From: DATAYA01 sp963754235
Lineage (GTDB): Bacteria; Pseudomonadota; Alphaproteobacteria; Acetobacterales; Acetobacteraceae
Length of the DNA stretch: 64,000 nucleotides
Direction: 5' to 3'
Assembly: GCA_963754235.1 (NCBI GenBank)
Contig: CAVWFK010000005.1
Span: 310,001 to 374,000, forward strand
Part shown: positions 1 through 8,078 of the stretch, one piece after another
Layout: every line of letters starts with the position of its first letter
How positions within the stretch are numbered: the first letter of the stretch is position 1
The notes under the pieces: generated by a model
Told to the model about the DNA's origin: nothing
What the model saw: the letters and a program-made list of their open reading frames with translations, nothing else
Database searches by the model: none
Translations under genes and position numbers: made by a program

Positions 1-1155
1 CGGCGTGGCATTCGCCTGCTTGATGTTGTCGCTCGGCAGCTCGGCGATCGTCACCGACAGCGTCTGCTCCTTGCCGCCGCGCCAGATCACCACCGGCACC
101 GAGGCGCCGATCTCGGTCTCGGCGACGGTGCGGGGCAGGGTGCGCATTTCCTTGATGTCGTGGCCGTTGAACGTGAGAATGATGTCGCCGTTCTGGAGCT
201 TCGCCGCCGCCGCCGGCCCGCCGTCGCTGACGCCCGCCACCAGCGCGCCCGAAGGCGGCTTGAGGCCGAGGCTCTCGGCGATGTCGGGCGTCACCTCCTG
301 GATGCGCACGCCGAGCCAGCCGCGCCGTGCGTGGTGATATTTGATGAGCTGGTTGACGACGATCTTCGCCTCGTTGGCCGGGATCGAGAAGCCGATCCCG
401 ATCGAACCGCCGGAGGGCGAATAGATCGCGGTGTTGATGCCGACGATCTGCCCGCCCATGTCGAACAGCGGCCCACCCGAGTTGCCGCGATTGATCGGCG
501 CGTCGGTCTGGATGAAGTCGTCATACGGCCCCTGGCGGATGTCGCGGCCGCGCGCGCTCACGATCCCGGCGGTGACCGAGCCACCGAGGCCGAACGGGTT
601 GCCGATCGCGAGCACCCAGTCGCCGACGCGCGCGTGATCGGAATCGCCCCATCCGACCGCGGCCAGCGGCTTGCCGGCGTTGACCTTCAGCACCGCGAGA
701 TCGGCCTTGTCGTCCTTGCCGAGCAGTGTGGCGGTCAGGCTGGTGTTGTCCTGCAAGGTGACGGTGATCTTGTCTGCGCCATCGATCACGTGGTTGTTGG
801 TGACGATGATGCCCGAGGGATCGACGATGAAGCCCGAGCCGAGGCTCTGCATCCGTCGCGGCGCCGCATCGGGGCCACTGTCGGGGTGATTGCGATTCAT
901 GAAGTCGTGGAAGAACTTCTCGAACGGCGAGCCGGGCGGGAATTGCGGCATCGGCGGCTGCTGGTCGGGTCCGTTCTGCGCCGCGATCGTGGTGGAGGAG
1001 GAGATGTTGACCACCGCGGGCAGCAGCTTTGCCGCGAGGTCGGCGAAGCTCGACGGCGCCTCGCTCGCACAAGCTGGAGGGGCGGCCGCGAACGGCAGCG
1101 CCGCTGGCAGCGCGAGCGCAGTGCAGAGGGCGATCGCCCGGATTGAGGAGCGCAT
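1..1155 (-). CDS. degP: HtrA/DegP-family periplasmic serine protease (C-terminus cut by window edge)
   Basis: Periplasmic serine protease/chaperone for misfolded envelope proteins. The visible 385 residues start with a Sec signal peptide (MRSSIRAIALCTALALPAAL), followed by a trypsin-like domain. The catalytic triad is visible: His122 in TNNHVID, Asp152 in KADLAVLKV, and Ser226 in GNSGGPL. A PDZ domain begins near residue 275 (GWLGVRIQEV). The gene runs off the left edge, so the second PDZ domain expected in this family is incomplete here. The ATG at 1153-1155 was chosen because the signal peptide begins there. The gene is on the same strand as the molybdate transporter genes upstream but about 110 bp of repeat-bearing DNA separates them, so it is probably a separate unit. 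Family identity is certain; which paralogue (DegP, DegQ or MucD type) is not. Confidence 0.95.
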   Translation of the reverse strand, partial: MRSSIRAIALCTALALPAALPFAAAPPACASEAPSSFADLAAKLLPAVVNISSSTTIAAQNGPDQQPPMPQFPPGSPFEKFFHDFMNRNHPDSGPDAAPRRMQSLGSGFIVDPSGIIVTNNHVIDGADKITVTLQDNTSLTATLLGKDDKADLAVLKVNAGKPLAAVGWGDSDHARVGDWVLAIGNPFGLGGSVTAGIVSARGRDIRQGPYDDFIQTDAPINRGNSGGPLFDMGGQIVGINTAIYSPSGGSIGIGFSIPANEAKIVVNQLIKYHHARRGWLGVRIQEVTPDIAESLGLKPPSGALVAGVSDGGPAAAAKLQNGDIILTFNGHDIKEMRTLPRTVAETEIGASVPVVIWRGGKEQTLSVTIAELPSDNIKQANATP

Positions 1156-1263
1156 GTCTGGGGTATCCTTTGCCGGGCCTGATTCTGCGCAGCCGCGCGG
1201 CCGGGGGCAAGTGTGGCATCATCAAGCAAGCGGAACGTGAACGCGCCGGCTGGCGAGAGCAGC

Positions 1264-3237
1264 TCAGGCCCTCTCCGCCCCTCGGGGCGGAGAGGGTTGG
1301 GTGAGGTGGGGGCCGGCGGCGATGGCTTGCGATGGGAGTTCCACTGAATCCCCCACCTCTCCCCGGCCCTCTCCGCCCCCGCGGGCGGAGAGGGGGTTGA
1401 GAGGCGCCGCCGGCCACACCTGCACCGCCTCCGGCGGGATGTCGATCCGGCACGGCCCTGGGGCCACCCCGTCCTCCGCCACCAGCGCCGCGAGCAGCAC
1501 CTCGCCCACCCGCACCACCAGCTCGCTGCCGCCGCCGACGCTCGCCACCTGCTCGATCATGGCCGGATAGGCACCGTCAGGGCGCAGGGCCACGAACCCG
1601 CGCCGCACCGTCCAGCCGACCTCCGCGCCCACCGGCAGCGCCGGCCCGCCGACCGCGAGGGCGACGCCGCCGCCGAGTGCTACCGCCCGCGGTGCCGTGA
1701 CCCGGCCCGCCGCCTCGAACTCCGCCCCCAGCAGCCGCGCGACCGCGGCCGAGGCGGGGCGGGCGAGCAGATCGGCGGCGCGGCCCACCTGCAACACCCG
1801 CCCCTCCTGCAGCACCAGCAATTCGTCGGCGAGCAGCAGCGCCTCGTCGGGGTCGTGCGTCACCAGCACAGTGAGCAGCGTGGGCAGCTCCGCCTGCAAG
1901 CGCCGCAGCGAGCGCTGCAGCCGGCGGCGCAACGGTGTGTCCAGCGCCGAGAACGGCTCGTCCAGCAGCAGCATTCCCCCCTGGGGCATCGGCCGCACCA
2001 GCGCCCGCGCCAGCGCCGCCCGCTGCTGCTGGCCGGGCGAGAGTTCCGCGGGCCGCCGGTCCTCAAGCCCCACCAGATCGAGATGCGCGATCCACGCCTC
2101 GGCCCGCACGGGATCGACGCCGACCGGGAACAGCACCTGCTCGCGCAGCGTGCGGTCGGGCAGCAGCGCATAGGATTGCGGCACGTAGCCGATGCCGCGT
2201 CGCTCCGGCGGCAGCGCGGAGAGATGGCGGCCGCCGAAGCGGACGAAGCCGCCCTCCGATGCGTCGAGCCCCGCGAGCAGCCGCAAGGTCATCGACTTGC
2301 CCGACCCGGAGGGGCCGATGATCGCGAGCCGCCGCGACCCGGGCGCCCAGTCGCAGGCGAGCGCGAACCGCCCGGCCCGGCGGGCGAGACGGAAGGCGAG
2401 GCGGGGCGAGTCGCCCGCTGTCTCCGCCAGCGCTGCGAGCGGGGCGGGTGCCGGCAATTTCGGCTGCCAGCTCCGCCGCGCCCGCGTCGTCTCAGGCCGC
2501 CGCCACGCCGCCAGCGCCAGCACCGCCAGCGCCGCGGCGAGCGTCGGCAGCAGCACCGGCAGCATCGCGGGCAGGCCCTGCGCGCCGAAGGCGACGAAGG
2601 TGTACACGGGCAGCGAATACGGATGATAGGCGAGCATGACGGTGGCGCCGAACTCGCCGAAGGCGCGCAGCCAGGTGAGCAGCAGTCCGGCCCGGATCAC
2701 CGGCCAGGCGAGGCGCAGGCTCACGCGCAGGAACCGCGCGGCGGGCGGGTGGCCGAGGGTCGCGGCCACGTCCACAAGCGCCGGATCGACGCCGGCAAAG
2801 CCCTCGCGCGCGGCGACGATCAGGAACGGAGCCGCAACGAACGTCTCGGCGGCGACGATCCCGGCAAAGGTGTCGGTGATGCCGCCGAGCAGGCGCCCGA
2901 GCGGCGCGTAGGGGCCGAGCAGGAACAGCAGCAGCACCCCGCTCGCGAGCGGCGGCAAAGCGAGCGGCAGTTGCACCAGGAGCCCGACCGCCGCGATCGC
3001 CCGTCCGCGCCCGCGCGCCAGCAGGAAGCCGAGCGGGATGCCGCCCATTGCCACCAGCCCGCTCGCGAGGCCGGCGCTCGCGACCGAGACCAGCGTCGCG
3101 CGCCCGATCGCAGACCAGTCCGCGCCATGCCAGTCGCCGCCGGCCAGCGCCGCAAGGCCGGCCAGCAGCGGGGCGGCGAGATAGAGGGCAAGAAGCCCGG
3201 CGAGCAGGCGCAGCGCCACCGGGCCGCGCCGCTTCAC
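1264..3237 (-). CDS. Molybdate/tungstate ABC transporter, fused permease-ATPase
   Basis: Single polypeptide of 657 residues joining an inner-membrane permease (residues about 1-245, with the EAA-loop motif EFGATVML) to an ABC ATPase. Walker A is GPSGSGKS near residue 305, the signature is ELSPGQQQRA, and Walker B is MLLLDEPFSAL. A TOBE-like region (residues ~510-610) usually binds oxyanion. ModB/WtpB and ModC are normally separate proteins, so this is a natural fusion. It overlaps the binding-protein gene upstream by a few bases, and together they form an operon importing molybdate or tungstate for molybdopterin enzymes. The last ~45 residues (after VWPAAP) are encoded by two palindromic repeat units at 1269-1394 and are rich in Gly, Pro and Arg. 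They are probably a late addition to the reading frame with no transport function. Confidence 0.9.
   Translation of the reverse strand: MKRRGPVALRLLAGLLALYLAAPLLAGLAALAGGDWHGADWSAIGRATLVSVASAGLASGLVAMGGIPLGFLLARGRGRAIAAVGLLVQLPLALPPLASGVLLLFLLGPYAPLGRLLGGITDTFAGIVAAETFVAAPFLIVAAREGFAGVDPALVDVAATLGHPPAARFLRVSLRLAWPVIRAGLLLTWLRAFGEFGATVMLAYHPYSLPVYTFVAFGAQGLPAMLPVLLPTLAAALAVLALAAWRRPETTRARRSWQPKLPAPAPLAALAETAGDSPRLAFRLARRAGRFALACDWAPGSRRLAIIGPSGSGKSMTLRLLAGLDASEGGFVRFGGRHLSALPPERRGIGYVPQSYALLPDRTLREQVLFPVGVDPVRAEAWIAHLDLVGLEDRRPAELSPGQQQRAALARALVRPMPQGGMLLLDEPFSALDTPLRRRLQRSLRRLQAELPTLLTVLVTHDPDEALLLADELLVLQEGRVLQVGRAADLLARPASAAVARLLGAEFEAAGRVTAPRAVALGGGVALAVGGPALPVGAEVGWTVRRGFVALRPDGAYPAMIEQVASVGGGSELVVRVGEVLLAALVAEDGVAPGPCRIDIPPEAVQVWPAAPLNPLSARGGGEGRGEVGDSVELPSQAIAAGPHLTQPSPPRGAERA
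1269..1394. repeat. Pair of facing GC-rich hairpin repeats (REP/BIME-like)
   Basis: Two near-identical perfect inverted repeats face each other: 1269-1296 (13-bp arms, 2-base loop) and 1367-1394 (12-bp arms, 4-base loop). Both have arms reading CCCTCTCCGCCC and its complement. The flanks TTGGGTGAGGTGGGGG and CCCCCACCTCTCC are mirror-related. Degenerate relatives lie at 9495-9520 and near 57680-57725. The pair lies inside the 3' end of the permease-ATPase gene and close to the degP promoter region. Confidence 0.85.
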
Positions 3238-4091
3238 CGTGCGCTGGTCAGCACCGGGCGCAGGCTCGCCGGCACGGCGGCGGCATCGCCGGTGATGCGC
3301 GGGGGCACGAGCTCAAGCCCGTGCTTTTGCAGCAGCGCGCGGCCGTCCGCACCGAACAGGAAGGCCACGAACCGCGCTGCCCCGGCGGGGTCGGGCGCGT
3401 CGCGGGAAATCGTGACCGTGTAGTGCGCCCGCAGCACGATGCCGGGCGGCAGCGCGATGGCAGGCACATGGGTCTCGGCGGTCTCGGTCGAATAGAAGAA
3501 CGCGGCATCGAGCTGGCCGGATTGCAGCCGGCCGAGCACGGCTCCGTCGGGCAGGATCACCGAGCGGCGGAGAATGCGCGCCGCGAGATCCGGCTGGTGC
3601 AGCTTGGTCTCGGCGCGGTGCAGCACTTGCAAGATCAGCGCGCCGAGCGGATCGAGCTTCGGGTCGTAGCGAGCGAGGCGGAAACCTGGTTCGGCGAGCA
3701 CCTGCCACCACGGCTTGGTCTGAAGATCGTGCGCGAAGCGGCTGTGCGGGTCGTAGCCGATCACCACCGGCGACTGCGCGAATGCCGCGTACCAGCGCAC
3801 CCAATCGCCATTGGCGTGGCCCATGAGCTGCGCGTCCGCCGTCGGGCTGGAGGAGACGAACACGTCGGCGCGGCGCAGCTTTCCCTTGATCTGGTTGGCG
3901 AGTTGCTTGGAGCCGCCAAAGAAGCCCTGGAAGTTGTCGCCGCTGGCGTGCTCGAAGGCGGGCCCGACTGCGTGCTCCATGACGGCCACCAGCGAGCCGG
4001 CGTAGAGCACGCGCACGGGCTGGCCAGCCATCGCCGCCGGGGCGCCGAGCAGCAAGGCGAGAATGGCGAGCAGGGCAGGGCGATGACGCAT
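3234..4091 (-). CDS. Molybdate/tungstate-binding periplasmic protein (ModA/WtpA-like)
   Basis: Extracellular solute-binding protein of an oxyanion ABC importer, 285 residues. It starts with a signal peptide (MRHRPALLAILALLLGAPAA) followed by VRVLYAGSLV; the YAGSL motif is typical of WtpA and ModA proteins, where it helps bind tungstate or molybdate. FGGSKQLANQ and RADVFVSSSP fit the same family. An in-frame ATG lies one codon upstream, but AGGAG is better spaced from the second ATG at 4091. The longer frame up to 4379 runs through a palindromic repeat and the regulatory region and was not used. It overlaps the permease-ATPase gene downstream by 4 bases. A Mo-box-like operator lies ~140 bp upstream, so repression by the neighbouring ModE-like protein is likely. 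Whether it prefers molybdate or tungstate cannot be told from sequence. Confidence 0.9.
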   Translation of the reverse strand: MRHRPALLAILALLLGAPAAMAGQPVRVLYAGSLVAVMEHAVGPAFEHASGDNFQGFFGGSKQLANQIKGKLRRADVFVSSSPTADAQLMGHANGDWVRWYAAFAQSPVVIGYDPHSRFAHDLQTKPWWQVLAEPGFRLARYDPKLDPLGALILQVLHRAETKLHQPDLAARILRRSVILPDGAVLGRLQSGQLDAAFFYSTETAETHVPAIALPPGIVLRAHYTVTISRDAPDPAGAARFVAFLFGADGRALLQKHGLELVPPRITGDAAAVPASLRPVLTSAR

Positions 4092-4111
4092 CATGGCTCC
4101 TCGTAACAGTG

Positions 4112-4214
4112 CGCCCGGCGAAGGCCGGGTAGTCGTGGATGCTCGGCGAAGGCCGAGCATCCACGACTTTGGCGGTCCCACGAAAGACGTGGATGGTCGG
4201 CCTCCGCCGACCAT
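4112..4214. repeat. Composite palindromic repeat, copy 1 (three hairpins)
   Basis: A small hairpin (about 4113-4128) is followed by a perfect 16-bp inverted repeat with 4-base loop GAAG (4132-4167) and a perfect 9-bp inverted repeat with 4-base loop (4193-4214). The second and third hairpins are joined by a linker containing CCACGAAAGACGTGGATG. A second copy lies in inverse orientation at 46718-46800. It sits between the binding-protein gene and the ModE-like gene, upstream of the former. Confidence 0.9.
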
Positions 4215-4228
4215 GACGACGGCGGCAC

Positions 4229-4254
4229 GCGCTATAGCCTCGCGGATATAGCGC
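4229..4254. promoter_or_regulatory. Mo-box-like ModE operator
   Basis: Perfect inverted repeat GCGCTATA - 10 bases - TATAGCGC in the divergent promoter region between the molybdate binding-protein gene and the ModE-like gene. It resembles the CGNTATATA-N-TATANCG pattern of known ModE boxes (Escherichia coli modA, Rhodobacter Mo-boxes). The position, 34 bp before the regulator start and ~140 bp before the transporter, would suit control of either promoter. Assignment is by resemblance and context only. Confidence 0.65.
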
Positions 4255-4287
4255 CGAAGCCATGCCCGGTCAAAGCAAGCATTTGCT

Positions 4288-4656
4288 ATGCTGGGCAGGA
4301 TGACGGGACTCACGCCCGATACGGTGCGGCTGATACTGCGGCTCGACCTCGGCGGGCGCCGGATGCTGGGACACGGCAAGGTGCAATTGCTGGAGGGGAT
4401 CGCGGCGGCGGGGTCGATCGCGGCGGCGGGGCGGGCGATGGGGATGTCGTATCGGCGCGCGTGGCGGCTGGTGGAGAGCCTGAACGCCGATTTCGGCGCG
4501 GCCCTGGTGGTGGCGCGGCCGGGCGGGCGGCGCGGCGGCGGGGCGGCGCTGACGCCGCTGGGCGCGGAAGTGGTCGCCCGCTATCGCGCAATCGAGGCCC
4601 GCGCCACCGCGGCGGCGGCCGGCGATTTGCAGGCGCTCGGCAGGTCACTGCGATAA
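4288..4656 (+). CDS. ModE-family molybdate-responsive transcriptional regulator (DNA-binding domain only)
   Basis: A 122-residue winged-helix protein matching the N-terminal LysR-type DNA-binding domain of ModE: residues ~20-100 contain GHGKVQLLEGIAAAGSIAAA and MSYRRAWRLVESLN, the typical ModE helix-turn-helix. The C-terminal molybdate-binding Mop/TOBE domains of full-length ModE (~260 residues) are absent. Ligand sensing may therefore depend on another component, such as the TOBE region of the adjacent ATPase (inference). A second ATG at 4300 (MTGLTPDTV) is equally possible. It is transcribed divergently from the molybdate/tungstate transporter and has a Mo-box-like palindrome just upstream, which fits autoregulation and transporter control. 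Confidence 0.88.
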   Translation: MLGRMTGLTPDTVRLILRLDLGGRRMLGHGKVQLLEGIAAAGSIAAAGRAMGMSYRRAWRLVESLNADFGAALVVARPGGRRGGGAALTPLGAEVVARYRAIEARATAAAAGDLQALGRSLR

Positions 4657-4670
4657 GGCAACGACATCGA

Positions 4671-6584
4671 TCACCGACGAGGGCCGGCCATCATCGGCTC
4701 CGAGAGCTGGATCGGTTCCTCGGCGTCGGTGAACCCGCCGCTCTGCCGCGCCCACAGCCGTGCATAGGGTCCGCCGCGCGCGAGCAAGGCCGCGTGGGTG
4801 CCCTGCTCGATCACGCGCCCCGCGTCGAGCACGACGAGGCGATCCATGCGCGCGACCGTGGACAGGCGGTGGGCGATGGCGATGCAGGTGCGGCCTTGCA
4901 TCAGGGTCGCGAGTTGCTCCTGGATCGCCGCCTCCACCTCGCTGTCGAGCGCGCTCGTCGCCTCGTCCAGCACCAGGATCGGCGCATCCTTGAGCAGCAC
5001 ACGCGCGATCGCGACCCGCTGACGCTGGCCGCCGGAGAGCTTGACGCCGCGCTCGCCCACATGGGCCGCGTACCCGCGCCTTCCCTGCCAATCCTCCAGG
5101 CCGAGGATGAAGTGATGCGCCTGCGCCTGGCGCGCCGCCGCCTCGATCTCCGGCTGCGTGGCCTCGGGCCGGCCGTAGCGGATGTTGTCGCAAATGCTGC
5201 GGTGGAGCAGTGCCGTATCCTGAGTGACGACGGCGATGTGGGCGCGCAAGCTTTCCTGCGTGACGCCCGCGATGTCCTGACCGTCCACCAGGATGCGCCC
5301 GCCCTCCGGCGAAAAAAAGCCGAGCAGCAGATTGACCAGCGTGCTCTTGCCTGCGCCCGAAGGGCCGACCAGCCCGACGCGCTCGCCCGGCCGGATGTCC
5401 AGACTAACCCCGTGCAGCACGCCGCGCTCGGTGCCGTAGCCGAAGCGCACGCCGTCGAAGCGGATCGCACCTGTGGCCACCCGCAACGGCACGGCACCTG
5501 GGGCGTCCGGTTGCCGCCGTGGCACCGCGAGCGAGCGCATTCCGTCCTGCACCGTACCGAGGCTCTCGAAGACGCTGAAGATAGTGCGCGCGACCCAGCC
5601 CGCGTTGTTGGCACACTGGAAGGCCAGAGGCAGGGCGGTCGCGACGGCGGCAACACCGACGTGGCCGCCCGCCCACAGCGATATCGCGACCACTCCGGTT
5701 GCCGCGAGCAGCAGCGCATTCAGCACCGCGAGCGTGCCGGTCATGCCGGTCAGCGTCCGGCTCAGCGCGCGCATGGCGGCGGTGTGCTGATCCACGGCGT
5801 CGCGCACGAAGGCGTCCTCGTCGTGCGCACGGGCGAACAGCTTTACGGTTAGGATATTGGTGTAACTGTCCACGATGCGTCCCGTGAGCAGGGACCGCAT
5901 CTCGGAGACCGCGCGGGAGCGCCGGGCCAGCCGCGGCACGAAACGGCGCAGCACGAAGCCGTAGCCCGCGAACCAGGCAAGCACGGGCAACGCCAGCCGC
6001 CAATCCTGTCGCGCAAGCACCGCGATGGCGCTGGTGCCGTACACCAGGATGTACCAGGCCGCGTCGGCTGCGGACACTACGGTGAGCTGCACCGCAGCAC
6101 CGGTCTGCACCACCCGGTTGGCGATGCGCCCGGCGAAATCGTCCTGGAAGAAGGACCAGGACTGGCGCACGACGTGCCAGTGACTGCGCCAGCGGACCAG
6201 GTTGATCAGGCCGGGATTGACCGCCTGGTTGATAGTCAGGATGTACACCAGGAAGACCACCGGACGGACCAGCAGAACCACCGCCGCCATCAGCGCGAGT
6301 TGGCCGCCCGCCTCGCGCAGCAGCGCCTCGGGCCGCACGGTGGCAACCAGGCCGGCCACGCGCCCGATAAACACCGGGATCAACGCGTCGAGCACCGCGA
6401 TCAGGAATCCGCCGACAAAGAGTGCCGACACCAGGCCGCGCACAGGGCGCAAATGGTGCAGGAAGAAGCTGAGCAATCCCGCCGGTGGCTGCTCCCCGGG
6501 AGGTATCATCGTCGGCTGAAGCAAGCGCTCGAAGTGCCCTGCCATGTCCCAGGACCGGGGGTGGCGGTGCTTCTGCTCAGTCAT
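4671..6584 (-). CDS. ABC exporter, fused membrane and ATP-binding domains
   Basis: A 637-residue ABCB/MsbA-type half transporter. Residues ~50-330 form a six-helix exporter transmembrane domain. The ATPase domain follows, with Walker A GLVGPSGAGKSTLVN, signature VKLSGGQRQRVAIARVLL and Walker B ILVLDEATSALD, then the H-loop IAIAHRLSTVAR. The ATG at 6584 (MTEQKHRHPRS) is preferred over upstream starts because it overlaps the end of the acetyltransferase gene by 8 bases, a typical coupled arrangement. The substrate cannot be inferred. Only 14 bp separate its end from the ModE-like gene end, so the two genes converge. Confidence 0.9.
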   Translation of the reverse strand: MTEQKHRHPRSWDMAGHFERLLQPTMIPPGEQPPAGLLSFFLHHLRPVRGLVSALFVGGFLIAVLDALIPVFIGRVAGLVATVRPEALLREAGGQLALMAAVVLLVRPVVFLVYILTINQAVNPGLINLVRWRSHWHVVRQSWSFFQDDFAGRIANRVVQTGAAVQLTVVSAADAAWYILVYGTSAIAVLARQDWRLALPVLAWFAGYGFVLRRFVPRLARRSRAVSEMRSLLTGRIVDSYTNILTVKLFARAHDEDAFVRDAVDQHTAAMRALSRTLTGMTGTLAVLNALLLAATGVVAISLWAGGHVGVAAVATALPLAFQCANNAGWVARTIFSVFESLGTVQDGMRSLAVPRRQPDAPGAVPLRVATGAIRFDGVRFGYGTERGVLHGVSLDIRPGERVGLVGPSGAGKSTLVNLLLGFFSPEGGRILVDGQDIAGVTQESLRAHIAVVTQDTALLHRSICDNIRYGRPEATQPEIEAAARQAQAHHFILGLEDWQGRRGYAAHVGERGVKLSGGQRQRVAIARVLLKDAPILVLDEATSALDSEVEAAIQEQLATLMQGRTCIAIAHRLSTVARMDRLVVLDAGRVIEQGTHAALLARGGPYARLWARQSGGFTDAEEPIQLSEPMMAGPRR

Positions 6585-7152
6585 GGCACACGACGTCCCG
6601 CGGCAGCTCCGGCCCGCCGAGGCGCGCCATCGCGAGCGCGTCCACATACACGCCGTCGCGCAGCGCGTAAGCGCGGTGTCTGCCCTCCTCCGTGAAGCCG
6701 AAACGGCGGTAGAGGGCGAGCGCCGGGGCGTTGTCCGCAAACACGGTCAATTCCAGGCGACGCAGCCCCAGCCAGCGCTCAGCCAGATCCACGAGTGCGG
6801 CCAGCAGCGCGGTGCCGATGCCCTGGCCAGCCCAGGCGTCATGCACGCCGATGCCGACGCCGCCTGCGTGCGCGCGCCGGCCTTGCCGGCGGTTGAGGCC
6901 GGCCGCGCCGACGATCTGGCCGTCGATTGCCGCAACCAGACCGGGGTTCCCCGGCGTCTTCCGCTCGATCCAGTTTCGGACCTCCTCGGGCGAGGGATAG
7001 GGCAGGCGCATGGTGCCCCGGCGGAACTCGGGCAAGTCCTGCAACGTGGCGACCGCCTCGGCGTCGAGCGGGCGCATGGCGCGAATTGCGAGGCCGGCCG
7101 GCGGTGATCGTCGCGTCTCGGATCGCGTTGGTTGCTGCGGTATCTCGCTCAT
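6577..7152 (-). CDS. GNAT-family N-acetyltransferase
   Basis: A 191-residue acetyltransferase of the GNAT superfamily (acetyl-CoA-dependent). The fold is visible as IRAMRPLDAEAVATL at the N-terminus, the acetyl-CoA motif A region GIGVHDAWAGQGIGTALLAA, and motif B LELTVFADNAPALALYRRFG. It resembles RimI/SpeG-like or phosphinothricin-type acetyltransferases, but the acceptor cannot be deduced. The ATG at 7152 is preceded by AGGAGG at 6-base spacing, which decides the start. It is first in a two-gene unit with the ABC exporter, overlapping it by 8 bases; a shared role in resistance or detoxification is only a guess. Confidence 0.88.
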   Translation of the reverse strand: MSEIPQQPTRSETRRSPPAGLAIRAMRPLDAEAVATLQDLPEFRRGTMRLPYPSPEEVRNWIERKTPGNPGLVAAIDGQIVGAAGLNRRQGRRAHAGGVGIGVHDAWAGQGIGTALLAALVDLAERWLGLRRLELTVFADNAPALALYRRFGFTEEGRHRAYALRDGVYVDALAMARLGGPELPRDVVCHD

Positions 7153-7600
7153 GGCCGTCCTCCTGGGGTGAGCCGGAGGGAGGGCGCCATGATCGCAAAC
7201 GGCCCCATCCGTCACGGCGGGGCCTGGGATGAAATGCGTGGGCCGCTAGCGCACGCGCCACCCTCGCCCGCCGAGGCGGGTCATGAGGATGACGAAGCAC
7301 GAGTGCGAAAGGGCGCGACGCATATCGCCATCTTCAGTGGCCGCGAGCGATGATGTCAACCTGCATTGGAAGCCACTCAGCCATTCCGCGCCGCTCTCGC
7401 CGAATTCGAGCGGGAGCTAATCTGGGAGCGAACAAGGGAGGCGTGAAGGCAACACGGCGGCGCTGCATCTCCGCCGCCAGCCGCGCGAATGATCGCCGCG
7501 GCGCCGGGAACGCCTTGTTGATCTTGGGCCGACGTGTTCCATTTCGAATTGCGCCGGGTACGCCCGGCTGCGTTCAGGGAACGTTCCTGGAGAAGATCAT
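7153..7600. other. Intergenic region without a supported gene
   Basis: About 450 bp between two divergently transcribed genes. It should hold promoters for the acetyltransferase/exporter unit and for the CHRD gene. Open frames here lack family resemblance or a ribosome-binding site. No RNA gene or repeat was recognised. Confidence 0.5.
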
Positions 7601-8032
7601 ATGTCGCATGTTCGTCTCGCCCTGCTCGCCGGCGTCCTCTCGCTTGCCGGCGGCGCTGCCTTCGCCCAGACCCCGATCTCCTGCCGTGCGCCGCTGGACG
7701 GGGCGCAGGAGGTGCCACCGCGCCCGGCATCCGGCACCGGGCTGCTGATCGCCTCGGTCGATCCGAAGACCCATTCGATCAGCTTTTCGGTGAGCTACCA
7801 GAACCTCAGCGGCCCGGCGGTTGCTGCGCATTTCCACGGCCCCGCCGCGAAGGGCCAGAACGCCGGTGTAGTCGTCGGCCTGCACGGATCGCTCGCCAGC
7901 CCGATCCAGAGCACCGCGGTGTTGACCCCGGAGCAGATCGTCCAGCTCGAGGCCGGCCAGTGGTATTTCAACATCCATACCAAGGCCAACCCCGGCGGCG
8001 AAATCCGCGGCCAGGTGATCTGCACGCAATAG
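7601..8032 (+). CDS. CHRD domain-containing secreted protein
   Basis: A 143-residue exported protein with a signal peptide ending near AFA/QTP (MSHVRLALLAGVLSLAGGAA) and one CHRD (chordin) domain. The hallmarks are LDGAQEVPPRPASGTG, AAHFHGPA and FNIHTKANPGGEIRGQV. The start is supported by TGGAGAAGATC just upstream. CHRD proteins are common in bacteria, and their function is not established. Two cysteines (SCRAPL and the final VICTQ) could form a disulfide in the periplasm. It is probably a single-gene unit: the kinase downstream starts 46 bp later on the same strand but has no obvious relation. Confidence 0.9.
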   Translation: MSHVRLALLAGVLSLAGGAAFAQTPISCRAPLDGAQEVPPRPASGTGLLIASVDPKTHSISFSVSYQNLSGPAVAAHFHGPAAKGQNAGVVVGLHGSLASPIQSTAVLTPEQIVQLEAGQWYFNIHTKANPGGEIRGQVICTQ

Positions 8033-8078
8033 CGCAAGCGCGGTTCCCGCGCCGCGCTGTTGCCCTGATGATGAGCCG

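Noticed and set aside
1855..3423. Long plus-strand frame (522 aa) opposite the molybdate transporter
   Set aside because: Arg/Gln/Pro-rich, without domain likeness; it is the antisense shadow of the permease-ATPase gene in GC-rich DNA.
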